A stretch of 64,000 nucleotides of DNA from Actinomadura rupiterrae. GTDB lineage: Bacteria; Actinomycetota; Actinomycetes; Streptosporangiales; Streptosporangiaceae. Below the pieces are notes generated by a model. The model saw only the letters and a list, made by a program, of their open reading frames with translations, did no database searches and was not told the DNA's origin. The DNA is taken from NCBI RefSeq assembly GCF_024172125.1, contig NZ_JAMZEA010000010.1:248001-312000 (forward strand). The letters run 5' to 3'. Positions 25,889 to 34,870 of the stretch are shown one piece after another; position 1 is the stretch's first letter, and the number at the start of each line of letters is the position of its first letter. A program made the position numbers and the translations under genes.

Positions 25889-25896
25889 CCGCATCA

Positions 25897-25932
25897 GTAG
25901 GGCAGGAGACCCGGCCAGGTCTCCTGCCCTAC
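25897..25932. terminator. Bidirectional hairpin terminator between convergent genes
   Basis: A perfect 15-base inverted repeat (GTAGGGCAGGAGACC and complement) with a six-base loop fills most of the 54-base gap between the convergent HTH membrane-protein and lectin genes. It should end transcription from both sides. Confidence 0.85.
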
Positions 25933-25942
25933 AGGCAGCGCC

Positions 25943-27340
25943 CTACTGGGTGATCTGCCACTTCTGGTTGCTGTCGCCGGTGCACTTCCAGTAGCCGAGC
26001 GCCTTGCCCTGCCCGTTGGTGGTCAGGCAACCGCCGTCGTAGGCGGTGATGGTGTAGGTGCCGTCCGCCTGCCGATTGAGCCGCCACTTCTGGTTGGCGC
26101 CGCCGCCGAACGCCCACAGCTGCGTGTAGTAGCTGGTGCCGTCCACCGAGGACGCGGTGTTGGTGTTGGCGTCCAGGGCGCTGCCGGGGGCGATGACCGA
26201 CTGCGCCTCGTAGCTGCCGTCGCCCTGTGCCACCAGGTTCCAGCGCTGGGCGTCGTTGCCGTTGTCGACCTCGGCCTTCACCTTGGTCCCGTTGGCGGTC
26301 TGCGCGCCGTCCACGTCGGCGTTGTAGCCGGTCGCCGAGTGCAGCTTCACCCGCTGCGTCGGGAACGCCCCGGACGCGGGCACGACCTCCCAGGCGGCCG
26401 GGCCGTTCGTGGTGCGGTAGACGCGCCCGTCATTGCACAGGCCGTTGTCGGTGCGGGGCGCGTCGGTGTTGGTGCTCGACCCGTCCGCCGTGGTCCAGCT
26501 GCCGCCCGGGGGCAGCAGCGCGAGGTCCCGGCTCGTCCACCGCGGCGGGGTGAAGTCGTTGCAGTACCAGCCCTGTCCGGTCGCGGAGTTGTAGCTCGTG
26601 TAGACCTCCCACATGTTCCAGCCGAAGCCCGCCGGGTAGTTCGCCAGGCCGGACGTCCCGGAACTGGTGAACAGCGCGTCCCACGCCTGCGTCCGGTAGT
26701 TGTACAGGTACGCCGTCCAGGTGTTGGACGAGGCGTTGGTCTGCTGCTGCCAGACCCGGTAGGACGAGTCGCCGTTGGTGTACGTCCCGAGGAAGTTCTG
26801 GTCGATCGGGACGCCCGCCTGGAACCCGTACTGCCCGTTCGGATCGCACCAGTTCCAGGCGGCGACCTGGGCGCTGCCCGCGTTGTACCAGGTGGTGACC
26901 TCGATGCAGCCCTGCTTGGCATTCGGCAGGAAGGTCGGCGCGTAGACCGTGTCCGGGTCGGACGCGTTCTGCAGCCGCCCGTTCGGATTCACCGACTGCG
27001 TCGTGACACCGCCTGCGACGCCCGTCCCCTTCATCGTGACGCCCCACGTCAGGTGCTGCGCGCCGTCCCACCCGGAAACAGCCGGAGCGGGCGCCTGCGC
27101 CTTCATGAACCCGACACCCTTGCGGTGGTTCAAAAACCGCTGCGAGACCTGCTTGGGCACCGTCCTGTTAAGCGCGGCCCCGCGCAACGCCCGCACCTGC
27201 TGCCCCGACACGTGCCCGCCACCCGGCGGCGTGGGCACCCGAGGACTGGACGCCGAAGCCGAAGCGCTCCCTGCGGCGAACAGCGCCGCCCCGCCAAGGA
27301 CCGCCAGAACAACACCTGAAACAGGCCGATGCATTCTCAC
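25943..27340 (-). CDS. Secreted protein with C-terminal ricin-type beta-trefoil lectin domain
   Basis: 465 residues from a GTG at 27340 (GGGAG nine bases upstream); an ATG two codons later is the alternative. A signal peptide (SGVVLAVLGGAALFAAGSASA) opens the protein. The middle (about 60-320) is an aromatic-rich domain I do not recognise (TWYNAGSAQVAAWNWC, WQQQTNASSNTWTAYLYNY). The last 135 residues form a ricin-type trefoil with three QxW-like repeats (DAQRWNLVAQ, NQKWRLNRQ, NQKWQITQ) that bind galactose or other sugars. Probably a secreted carbohydrate-binding protein or an enzyme of unknown type. Confidence 0.85.
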   Translation of the reverse strand: MRMHRPVSGVVLAVLGGAALFAAGSASASASSPRVPTPPGGGHVSGQQVRALRGAALNRTVPKQVSQRFLNHRKGVGFMKAQAPAPAVSGWDGAQHLTWGVTMKGTGVAGGVTTQSVNPNGRLQNASDPDTVYAPTFLPNAKQGCIEVTTWYNAGSAQVAAWNWCDPNGQYGFQAGVPIDQNFLGTYTNGDSSYRVWQQQTNASSNTWTAYLYNYRTQAWDALFTSSGTSGLANYPAGFGWNMWEVYTSYNSATGQGWYCNDFTPPRWTSRDLALLPPGGSWTTADGSSTNTDAPRTDNGLCNDGRVYRTTNGPAAWEVVPASGAFPTQRVKLHSATGYNADVDGAQTANGTKVKAEVDNGNDAQRWNLVAQGDGSYEAQSVIAPGSALDANTNTASSVDGTSYYTQLWAFGGGANQKWRLNRQADGTYTITAYDGGCLTTNGQGKALGYWKCTGDSNQKWQITQ

Positions 27341-27472
27341 GAGTGATGACTCCCGGTCTCCGCGGACGGCGTTTCCGCCCGCTCCGGGCATCACAACTAC
27401 GGCATTTCGATCATCGGGAAATACTCACCCGATCAACGAAACAGCGCCGCGAGGAGCGCGGGGGAGGGGTTG

Positions 27473-28450
27473 TCAGGGGGACGCGCAGAGGGTGTCGCCG
27501 GTGGGGGTCCGTTCGTAGAAGACCTCGCGGCCGGTGCGGCGGCCGGTGACGAGGCCGCCGTCGCGGAGGACGGCGAGGTGCTGGCTGACGGCGCCGGGCG
27601 TGAGGGAGAGGCGGCGGGCGAGGATGGTGGTGGTGGCGGGGTCGCCGAGGGCCACCAGGATGCGGGCCCGGGTGCGTCCGATCAGGGCGTCGAGGGCGGG
27701 AGCGGTGGGGACGGTCCCCTGCGACCAGAGGGTGCCGACGCCGGGGACGGGGTAGACGAGGTTCGGCTGGTAGGGCTCGGCCATCACGGCCGTGTCGGGC
27801 CAGTGGAAGACGCTCGGGATGAGGATCATGCCGTCGCCGCTGAGGGGGCCGGTGCGGCGCCAGGCGCGGGTCCGGACGCGCAGGCGGCCGTCGTCCCAGC
27901 TGATGTTGGGGTGCAGGTCGTTGAACATCGTCCCGGCGCCGTCGCGGGCCAGCTGCCGGACGCGCCGGAGCACCTCGGACTCGAACAGCCCGCGGATCTG
28001 CGGCCAGTGGCGTTCCAGCGCCACGTCCCAGTAGAGGCGCAGTTCGGCGACGGCTCGCGTCACACCCGCTACCGGGTCGTCCAGGAACTCGCGGACGACC
28101 GGGGTGTCCGCGCCGGGGAGGCGGCGCGCTTCGGTGGCGGCCTCGTCGATGTCGGCTTCGGCGACCGTGCGCAGTTCGGCCTCGATGTCCCGCAGCGGGC
28201 TGGACGGCGGGGGAGTCAGGAAGTCCACGAAATACGGACCGAGCGGGACGAGGGCGAACAGCAGCCGCAGGTCGAGCCCCTCCAGCCGCGGCAGGACGGC
28301 CCGGATCCACGGCAGGTGCAGCGCCTGCCGGCCCGGGTCCTGCAGCACGCGCAGGCTCGCGACGGCCTCGGACACCGGGGAGAACGCGAACCTCAGCCTG
28401 GCCAGGTCGACGGAGGTGAAGTCGAACTCGGCGAACGAGGATTCAGGCAC
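27473..28450 (-). CDS. ArsR-type winged-helix transcriptional regulator with long N-terminal domain
   Basis: 325 residues, GTG start at 28450. The first about 240 residues form an unknown ligand or dimer domain typical of the actinobacterial DUF5937/ArsR type (VDLARLRFAFSPVSEAVASLRVL). The C-terminal 80 are an ArsR HTH (ARILVALGDPATTTILARRLSLTPGAVSQHLAVLRDGGLVTGRRTGREVFY). No metal-binding cysteines are present, so a metal sensor role is unlikely. It is divergent from the MFS pump gene with only 39 bases between them, so it probably controls that pump. Confidence 0.88.
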   Translation of the reverse strand: MPESSFAEFDFTSVDLARLRFAFSPVSEAVASLRVLQDPGRQALHLPWIRAVLPRLEGLDLRLLFALVPLGPYFVDFLTPPPSSPLRDIEAELRTVAEADIDEAATEARRLPGADTPVVREFLDDPVAGVTRAVAELRLYWDVALERHWPQIRGLFESEVLRRVRQLARDGAGTMFNDLHPNISWDDGRLRVRTRAWRRTGPLSGDGMILIPSVFHWPDTAVMAEPYQPNLVYPVPGVGTLWSQGTVPTAPALDALIGRTRARILVALGDPATTTILARRLSLTPGAVSQHLAVLRDGGLVTGRRTGREVFYERTPTGDTLCASP

Positions 28451-28489
28451 GGATGAAACATTCAGGGCTCGCGGGACGGGCCGTCAACC

Positions 28490-29755
28490 ATGATCGGCAT
28501 GACAGTCCTCACTTCCCGCCCGGCCGCCGGTCCGCTGTCGCTGCCGCGCCCCTTCTGGACGCTGTGGCTCGGCATCGTCATCAACCGCAGTGGCGCGGTC
28601 GTCCAGCCGTTCCTCGCGGTGTACCTCGTCCAGGCGCAAGGGTTCAGCGCGGGTCAGGCCGGGGCCGCGATGGCGTTCTTCGGTGCCGGGTCGCTGCTCT
28701 CGCATCTGCTCGCCGGGGCGCTGGCCGACCGGTTCGGACGCCGCCTCACCCTCACCGGCGGGATGCTCGCCACCTCGGCCGCGATGGTCGCGCTCGGAGC
28801 CGCGAACGGCTTCACCGCGGTGCTGGTCACGGCGTTCCTGCTCGGCCTGACCATCGAGTCCTACCGTCCGGCCGCGCAGGCGATGGTGGCCGACCTGGTG
28901 TCCCCGGACGCGCGGCCCAAGGCGTACGGGCTGCTGTTCTGGGCGATGAACCTCGGCTACTCGATCGCGATGCTGACCGGCGGCTGGCTTGCCGGGCACG
29001 GCGCGCGGACGATGTTCGGCGTGAACGCGGCCGTCGCGCTCGCCTTCGCGTTCGTGGTGTGGCGCGCGCTGCCGGAGTCCCGTCCGGACGAGCAGCCCGT
29101 GTCGTCCGCGCGATTCCGGACGGTCCTGCCCGACCGTCCGATGGTGGTCCTGTGCCTGTCCACGGCGGCCTACGGCGTGCTGTACGCGCAGGCCTTCACG
29201 ACCCTTCCCCTCGCCATGGACGAGCAGGGCATAGGACGCGTGGACTTCGGCCAGGCGATGGCGCTGAACGGCGTCCTGATCGTCCTGGTCCAGCCGGTCG
29301 CGACCAGGTGGCTGGCGCGCCTGGACCACGTCCGCGTCCTCGCCACCGGAACCGCCGTCGTGGCGGCGGGCTTCGCCCTGACGGCCCTGGTCCACGACGC
29401 GCTCGGCCTCGCCCTGACCGTGGTCGTGTGGACCGCGGGCGAGATCATCGTGGCCGGAGCCCTCCCCACGATCGTCGCCACCCTCGCCCCCGCCGGGCTC
29501 CAGGGAACCTACGCCGGTATCTCCGGCATGAGCTGGGCGGCAGGCGCGGCCCTGGCCCCGGTCGCCGGCACGCTCATCCTCCCCTTGGGCCCCGCCGCGC
29601 TCTGGTGCTCCATGGGAGCCATCGGCGCGACCTCCGCCCTGGCCGCACTCCTCACCACCCGCGCCGTCCAGCACCGCACGCACACCGAAACAATTGACGA
29701 GCCACGGAACCCGGACGCTGAGGACGATGCAGAGGCCGTCCGAATGAGCTTGTAA
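28490..29755 (+). CDS. MFS transporter (probable drug/metabolite efflux)
   Basis: 421 residues with about 12 hydrophobic segments. The cytoplasmic loop 2-3 motif is LADRFGRRLTLTGG, the standard MFS motif A, and ATSAAMVALGAANGFTAVLV and similar membrane stretches follow. The C-terminal tail is short and acidic. It probably exports a drug or small metabolite by proton antiport; the substrate is unknown. ATG codons at 28490 and 28499 are both possible starts. Divergent from the ArsR-type gene, which is the likely repressor. Confidence 0.9.
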   Translation: MIGMTVLTSRPAAGPLSLPRPFWTLWLGIVINRSGAVVQPFLAVYLVQAQGFSAGQAGAAMAFFGAGSLLSHLLAGALADRFGRRLTLTGGMLATSAAMVALGAANGFTAVLVTAFLLGLTIESYRPAAQAMVADLVSPDARPKAYGLLFWAMNLGYSIAMLTGGWLAGHGARTMFGVNAAVALAFAFVVWRALPESRPDEQPVSSARFRTVLPDRPMVVLCLSTAAYGVLYAQAFTTLPLAMDEQGIGRVDFGQAMALNGVLIVLVQPVATRWLARLDHVRVLATGTAVVAAGFALTALVHDALGLALTVVVWTAGEIIVAGALPTIVATLAPAGLQGTYAGISGMSWAAGAALAPVAGTLILPLGPAALWCSMGAIGATSALAALLTTRAVQHRTHTETIDEPRNPDAEDDAEAVRMSL

Positions 29756-29917
29756 AAAACCGGAGAACTGCCGACTGGCGAAGCGGCATGGCGCTGCCCA
29801 GTCGGCATACCGAATTCCCTGCGATGCCATTGACCGGTTGTGGCCGGACCATCGGCGGACGCGGCGCGGCCTGAAGCAGAATCGGGCTGTCCCGCCGGTC
29901 GAGGATTGGGGAAGTAC

Positions 29918-30244
29918 GTGGACGTCCAGCCGTCCGTGGCGCCCGAGATCCTGGTCGAGTTCGGATCAGGACCGGGACTGCAGCAGGTCGCCCTCTCGCC
30001 GGCCGAGGCCGCGCAGCGCTCGGCGGCCGCGATCGAGCATTCGATGGGCGTCATCCGGGCCATGGCCGCGCAGGTGGCGGACACCGTTGCGGCGATTCCG
30101 CGAGCGCCCAGTAACGTCGAGGTGAGTTTCGGAATCAAGTTCGACGTGCACGCCCACGCGGTCATCGCGAAGTCCGGCCTAGAATCGTCGCTCAACGTGA
30201 AACTCACCTGGCAGCGTGACAGCCTTGAGCAACAGCCCCGCTGA
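29918..30244 (+). CDS. Trypco1 (trypsin-co-occurring, CU044_2847-type) domain protein
   Basis: 108 residues from a GTG at 29918 (TTGGGGAAGTAC upstream). The pattern EILVEFGSGPGLQQVALSPAEAAQRSAAAIEHSMGVIRAMAAQV then PSNVEVSFGIKFDVHAHAVIAKSGLESSLNVKLTW matches the small Trypco1 domain, known as a companion of trypsin-like peptidase/STAND proteins in actinobacterial conflict systems. Two amphipathic helices sit between beta-strands. Its 3' end overlaps the start of the protease-NTPase gene by 29 bases, so the two are co-translated. It probably binds or is cleaved by the partner; a direct role is inferred from co-occurrence only. Confidence 0.8.
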   Translation: MDVQPSVAPEILVEFGSGPGLQQVALSPAEAAQRSAAAIEHSMGVIRAMAAQVADTVAAIPRAPSNVEVSFGIKFDVHAHAVIAKSGLESSLNVKLTWQRDSLEQQPR

Positions 30245-33206
30245 CCCCGGTCCCCCCGCCGAGCCCGGCCGTCCCCCCGACCCCGCCGTGCTCCGCCAGG
30301 ACGTCCGCAAGTTCACCGTGCAGATCCGCACCCACCCGGACGGCGAGATCGTCGGCACGGGGATCGTCGTCAGCGGCAGCGGCCTGGTGCTGACCTGCGC
30401 CCACGTGGTGCGTGCCGCGGGCGTCGAACCGGGCGCCGCCGCCGACGAGCCGCTCCAGGTGTACCTGCCCCGCCGGGCCGGGCGCCGGGCGGAGACGCGC
30501 ACCGCCACGGTGTGCTTCGCCTTCCGCGACACCGACGACGACATGGTCTGCCTCCAGCTCCAGGGCCCGCTGCCGCTGGCCAAGGACCAGGTCGCGGTCC
30601 TGGGCACGGCCCACGCGTCCCGCCTGCACCCCTTCGAGAGCTACGGCTACCGGCGGCTCGACCGCTACCACTGCGGACGCGCCGCCGGACGCATCATGGG
30701 CGAGGTCGACCCGCCGGATGAGCTCCGCCTGATCGAGGACCCGGTGCAGCTGGAGTCGAGCCAGATCAACACCGGCATGAGCGGCTCGGCCGTCCTCGAC
30801 CTCGAACGCAACCTGGTGGTGGGCCTGGTCTCGGAGGCGTGGTTCGCCGAGGCGGCGGGCAAGGACCGCGACACCGCCTGGGCGGTGAACGCCCGGCTGA
30901 TCGGCTCGACCGGCCTGCGCATCCCGGTGCGCAGCACGCCGCTGCCGCTCAGCACCGCGCGGCTCCCGCACTTCGACCCCGAGCTCGCGCGCGAGACCGT
31001 GCCGCTGCCCGGGCACCGCCTCGACGACGCACCGGTGATCCCGGAGGAATGGGTGGGACGCGAGCAGCAGGTCGGCCTGTTGGCGCACGAGTGGCGGGCG
31101 GGCGAGCACCTGGTCGTCGGGCTGATCGGGTTCGGCGGCGAGGGCAAGAGCAGCCTGGCGCGCCGGTGGGTGGAGGAGGTGCTGGCCGACGAGTCCGAGG
31201 ACGCCCCGGTCGGGGTGTTCTGGTGGAGCTTCGGCGAGCACGGCGACGCCGACGAGTTCCTGTCGTCGGCGCTGGAGTTCATGAGCGCCGGCCGCATCGC
31301 CGTGGGGGAGCTGCCGGGCGGCAGCGCGCGGGCGGCGTTCTCGGCGGGACTGCTGCGGATGCGGCGCTACGTCTTCGTCCTGGACGGCCTGGAGGCCATG
31401 CAGTACCAGGACGGCGACCAGTACGGCGCGATCCGCAGCCAGGCGCTCCGCGACTTCCTCACCTTCTTCGCCACGCCGGGGCACCAGTCGTTCTGCCTCA
31501 TCACCAGCCGCGCGCCGGTCCTGGACCTCGGGCCCTTCACGACCTACCGGCACATCGACGTGGTCGAGCTGCAGCGCGCCGCGGGACGGCGGCTGCTCCG
31601 CAACCTCGGCGTCCTCGGATCGGACGCGGCGCTCGAACGCGTCGTGGACGACTGGGGCGGCCACGCCCTCACGCTCAGCCTGCTGGCCGGCTACCTCGTC
31701 AAGCGGCACGGCGGCGACGTCCGCCGGATCGCCGAGCTGCCGCCGCCCGACCCGGAGCTCCCGCCCGACGCCGCCGTCCGGCGCGTCCTGGCCGAGTACG
31801 ACCGCCTGCTGACCGCGGCCGAGCGCGACTTCCTGCGCCGCTTCAGCATCTTCCGCACGCCCGTGTCCGAGGACGCCCTGGACCTGGTCGCCGCCGACCC
31901 CGGGACGTTCCGGGCGGCCTCGCTCAAGCACCTGCTCGCCGCGCGCGTCCTGCGCCGCGACGGGGCCGGCCGGCTGAGCATGCACCCGCTCATCCGCGGC
32001 TTCTTCGCCCAGCAGGCGGCCGAGGAGCCGGACGGCCGGGCGGCCCTGCACGCGACCGTCGCCCGGTACTACCTCGACAACGCCGGCTCGCCCGGGGACC
32101 GGCCGCGCCTGGAGGACCTGCTGCCGGTCGTGGAGGCCGTCCACCACTGGACCCGCTCGGGAGACACCGCCCGCGCCTGCGACGTCCTCTACGACCGCCT
32201 CTACCTGGGGGAGCGCGGACTGATCACGCGCGAGCTCAACGCCTACGAGACGGTGCTCGCGCTCCTGCTCGACTTCTTCCCCGACGGGCGGCTGCGCGCC
32301 GAACCGTCCGCGCCCGACCCGGAGACGAGGAGCTGGATCCTGCACGAGACCGCCACCGCACTCCAGCTCCTTGGCCGGATGCGCGACGCGGCGGTGGTGA
32401 CGCGGCGCGCCATCCAGGAGTTCCGCGACCGCGGGCTGTGGCACGACGCGGCGGTCAGCAGCCAGAACATGGCCGAGCTGCACTTCATGCTGGGCGCGCT
32501 GCCCGCCTGCCCGGCGATCATCGACGAGGCGCTGGAGCTGGCCCGCCTCGCCGGGGACCGCGAGGACGAGCTGGTGGCGCACACCCTGCGCGGCACCCTC
32601 GCCCACCTCACCGGGGACCACGGCGCGGCCGGGGACGCCTTCGCCGCCGCGCTCGGCATCGCGGCGGCCTTCACCCCGCTGCCGGTCCTCTACAGCACCA
32701 GCGGCATCAAGTACGCCGACCACCTCCGCCGGAACGGCCGTCCCGACGAGGCCAGGAAGGTCACGCTGGCGAACCTGCGCGTCTGCTCGGCCGCCGGATG
32801 GCAGGCCGACGAGGCGCACTGCCACGTGGGGCTGGGCGACCTGGAGCTGGACGCGGGCCGGCCGGAGGCCGCCCTGGCCGAGTACGAGACCGCGGTCCGC
32901 ATCGCGCAGCGGACCACCCGCCGGGACGTCCTCATCGACGCCCTCACCGGCCAGGCCCGCTGCTCGATCGTGGACGAGCGCGTCGAAGCGGCCGAAGCCG
33001 ACCTGGCGCAGGCGCTCTCCCTGTGCCTGGTCGGCGGGTACCGGCTCGCCGAGATCGACGTGCGGATCGCCTACGCCTCGCTGTGGCAGCGCATGGGCAA
33101 CGAGGAGCTCGCGTGGGAGGAGGCCACGCGAGCCGAGCAGATGAGTATCGAGGTCGGCTACCACTGGGGCGTGGCCGACGTCGCCGCCCTCCTCACCACC
33201 CGCTAG
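30216..33206 (+). CDS. Trypsin-like protease - STAND NTPase - TPR conflict-system protein
   Basis: 996 residues. Residues about 30-230 are a trypsin-like serine protease with His63 (LTCAHVV), Asp about 107-109 (RDTDDDMVC) and Ser189 (NTGMSGSAV). Residues about 280-600 are a STAND/AP-ATPase: Walker A GFGGEGKSSLAR (Lys311), Walker B YVFVLDGLEAM (Asp about 390), sensor LITSR and a winged-helix half (LTAAERDFLRRFSIFRTPVSEDAL). Residues about 640-990 are TPR-like repeats (ALAEYETAVRIAQRTTRR and others). The layout is that of self-activating defence or programmed-death proteins: TPRs sense, NTP drives assembly, the protease acts. No signal peptide, so it acts in the cytoplasm. The GTG start lies inside the Trypco1 gene. 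Confidence 0.92.
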   Translation: MTALSNSPADPGPPAEPGRPPDPAVLRQDVRKFTVQIRTHPDGEIVGTGIVVSGSGLVLTCAHVVRAAGVEPGAAADEPLQVYLPRRAGRRAETRTATVCFAFRDTDDDMVCLQLQGPLPLAKDQVAVLGTAHASRLHPFESYGYRRLDRYHCGRAAGRIMGEVDPPDELRLIEDPVQLESSQINTGMSGSAVLDLERNLVVGLVSEAWFAEAAGKDRDTAWAVNARLIGSTGLRIPVRSTPLPLSTARLPHFDPELARETVPLPGHRLDDAPVIPEEWVGREQQVGLLAHEWRAGEHLVVGLIGFGGEGKSSLARRWVEEVLADESEDAPVGVFWWSFGEHGDADEFLSSALEFMSAGRIAVGELPGGSARAAFSAGLLRMRRYVFVLDGLEAMQYQDGDQYGAIRSQALRDFLTFFATPGHQSFCLITSRAPVLDLGPFTTYRHIDVVELQRAAGRRLLRNLGVLGSDAALERVVDDWGGHALTLSLLAGYLVKRHGGDVRRIAELPPPDPELPPDAAVRRVLAEYDRLLTAAERDFLRRFSIFRTPVSEDALDLVAADPGTFRAASLKHLLAARVLRRDGAGRLSMHPLIRGFFAQQAAEEPDGRAALHATVARYYLDNAGSPGDRPRLEDLLPVVEAVHHWTRSGDTARACDVLYDRLYLGERGLITRELNAYETVLALLLDFFPDGRLRAEPSAPDPETRSWILHETATALQLLGRMRDAAVVTRRAIQEFRDRGLWHDAAVSSQNMAELHFMLGALPACPAIIDEALELARLAGDREDELVAHTLRGTLAHLTGDHGAAGDAFAAALGIAAAFTPLPVLYSTSGIKYADHLRRNGRPDEARKVTLANLRVCSAAGWQADEAHCHVGLGDLELDAGRPEAALAEYETAVRIAQRTTRRDVLIDALTGQARCSIVDERVEAAEADLAQALSLCLVGGYRLAEIDVRIAYASLWQRMGNEELAWEEATRAEQMSIEVGYHWGVADVAALLTTR

Positions 33207-33250
33207 CCCCTACGGGACGCCCGTCAACCGCCCCGGACGTCCGCTGGCCG

Positions 33251-33424
33251 CTAGGCGTCTTCCGGCGGCCGGCCTTCCTGGGCACCGGCTTCCCCCGATG
33301 GGGGCGCGGTGTCGGGCTCGTCCGCCGCGAACTCGGCGGCGAGTTCCCGCAGCAGGTCGGCCGGGAGCCGCCCGTCGATGGCCGTGGTCTCCCGGCGCCG
33401 CGAGGCCGCACTGTCATCCGCCAT
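33251..33424 (-). CDS. Small acidic protein of unknown function (57 aa)
   Basis: Starts at an ATG with a very strong ribosome site (GGAGGAGGT, seven bases upstream) and ends at TAG 33251. The sequence opens MADDSAASRRRETTAIDG and contains one helical patch (RLPADLLRELAAEFAADE) before a disordered Pro/Gly/Glu-rich tail. No family is recognised. It converges on the trypsin-STAND gene with 44 bases between stops. The ribosome site and codon use support a real gene despite its size; a toxin-antidote or partner role for the neighbouring system is speculation. Confidence 0.65.
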   Translation of the reverse strand: MADDSAASRRRETTAIDGRLPADLLRELAAEFAADEPDTAPPSGEAGAQEGRPPEDA

Positions 33425-33584
33425 CCGAAGCCACCTCCTCCGCCCTCATGCTACGGGCGCGGCGGCGCTTGTCAGCGGTTGATGATGCGAGGGGCACTCA
33501 TGTTCGTTGGAGGCATGGCCAGGGCGGGGTCGGGGCGTCCAGGATCCGAACACCCGGAATCCCCCCACCCTCTTGGAGCCCCGG

Positions 33585-34799
33585 ATGTCCCTCCCAACTG
33601 TCCCGCGAATGGCCGCGGCCGCTCTGGCGGCCGTGGCGCTGATGGCGGCGCCCGCCCACGCCGACGCGCCCGCGCCAGGATCGGTGCCGCCCGACCAGGA
33701 CCCGTTCTACGCGGCGCCCGCGAACATCGGCACCTACGCGCCCGGCCAGATCGTGGCGACCCGGCCGGTCACGCCGGCGGTCGGGTACCTGGCCTGGCAG
33801 GTGAAGGCGTGGCAGATCTCCTACCGCACCAGCGACTCGCACGGCGCGCCGGAGCTGGCGGTGACGTCGCTGCTGGTGCCGACCGGCGCCTGGACCGGCC
33901 AGGGCGCCCGGCCGGTGGTGTCGCTGCAGGCGGCCGAGGACTCCACCGGCACGCAGTGCTCGCCGTCCTACGACCTGGACTCGAACAGCAGCTTCAGCTC
34001 CACCAACGCGGTCCAGGCCGAGCAGATGCTGGTCATGGGCTGGGCGGTGGCCGAGCCCGACTTCGAGGGGCCCAAGTCGGTGTTCATGGGCGGGCTCCAG
34101 GCGGGCCACGCCGTGCTGGACGGCATCCGCGCGGTGCGGAACTTCGGCCAGGCCGGAATCGGCACCGGCAACCGGTGGGGGCTGTACGGGTACTCCGGCG
34201 GTGCCGAGGCGACCGGATGGGCCGCGCAGCTCCAGCCGTCCTACGCCCCGGAGATCAAGCTGGCGGGCGCGGCCATGGGCGGGACGCCGGCCGACCCCGC
34301 CGCCGTCGCGCGGTCCCTGGACGGCGGACCGTCGGCGGGGTTCGAGGCGGCCGCCGCCGCGAGCCTGGAGGCGGAGTACCCCGAGGCGGGCATCAGCGGC
34401 CTGCTCAACGCCCAGGGCGTGACCGCGCTGCGCGAGTCGCGCGGCCAGTGCATCGGCACCCTGCTCGCCAAGTTCAAGGGCATGAAGCTGGCGGACTACA
34501 GCACCGTCCCCGACCCGCTCGCGGTGCCCTCGGTCGCCAAGGTGCTGAAGGAGAACACGCTCGGCGCCACGCCTCCGGCCACGCCGATCTACGACTACCA
34601 CTCCAACGCCGACGAGATCGTCCCGGTCGGGCAGGACGACACGCTCGTCCACGACTGGTGCGCTGCCGGGGCCACCGTCCAGAAGACCCGGGACCCGTTC
34701 GGCCAGCACACCCAGCAGGCGGTGTTCCGCGCCCTCAGCGTCAACATGTTCCTCAACGACAGGTTCACCGGGAAGCCGGGCCAGAACGACTGCGCCTGA
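33585..34799 (+). CDS. Secreted lipase (LIP-type alpha/beta hydrolase)
   Basis: 404 residues. The ATG at 33585 has TTGGAG upstream, and a signal peptide follows (MAAAALAAVALMAAPAHADA). The pattern fits the secretory lipase family (PF03583): nucleophile elbow GLYGYSGGAEAT, acid YDYHSNADEIVPV and a His in the QHTQQAVF region. Cysteines are spaced for disulphides outside the cell. These enzymes cleave triglycerides or short-chain esters. A longer upstream frame exists but has no signal peptide at its start. The truncated nitronate monooxygenase gene begins 71 bases downstream. Confidence 0.9.
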   Translation: MSLPTVPRMAAAALAAVALMAAPAHADAPAPGSVPPDQDPFYAAPANIGTYAPGQIVATRPVTPAVGYLAWQVKAWQISYRTSDSHGAPELAVTSLLVPTGAWTGQGARPVVSLQAAEDSTGTQCSPSYDLDSNSSFSSTNAVQAEQMLVMGWAVAEPDFEGPKSVFMGGLQAGHAVLDGIRAVRNFGQAGIGTGNRWGLYGYSGGAEATGWAAQLQPSYAPEIKLAGAAMGGTPADPAAVARSLDGGPSAGFEAAAAASLEAEYPEAGISGLLNAQGVTALRESRGQCIGTLLAKFKGMKLADYSTVPDPLAVPSVAKVLKENTLGATPPATPIYDYHSNADEIVPVGQDDTLVHDWCAAGATVQKTRDPFGQHTQQAVFRALSVNMFLNDRFTGKPGQNDCA

Positions 34800-34870
34800 T
34801 CCGAAGCCGCCGGGACCTGTTTCGGGACGGCCGGGTGCGGTCAGACCTTCAGAGGGGATCCGGGCGGAGC

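Noticed and set aside
30839-34870. Open frame continuous with the nitronate monooxygenase frame through the trypsin-STAND and lipase genes
   Set aside because: It is a shadow of the two upstream genes; the protein family signal starts only after 34,870.
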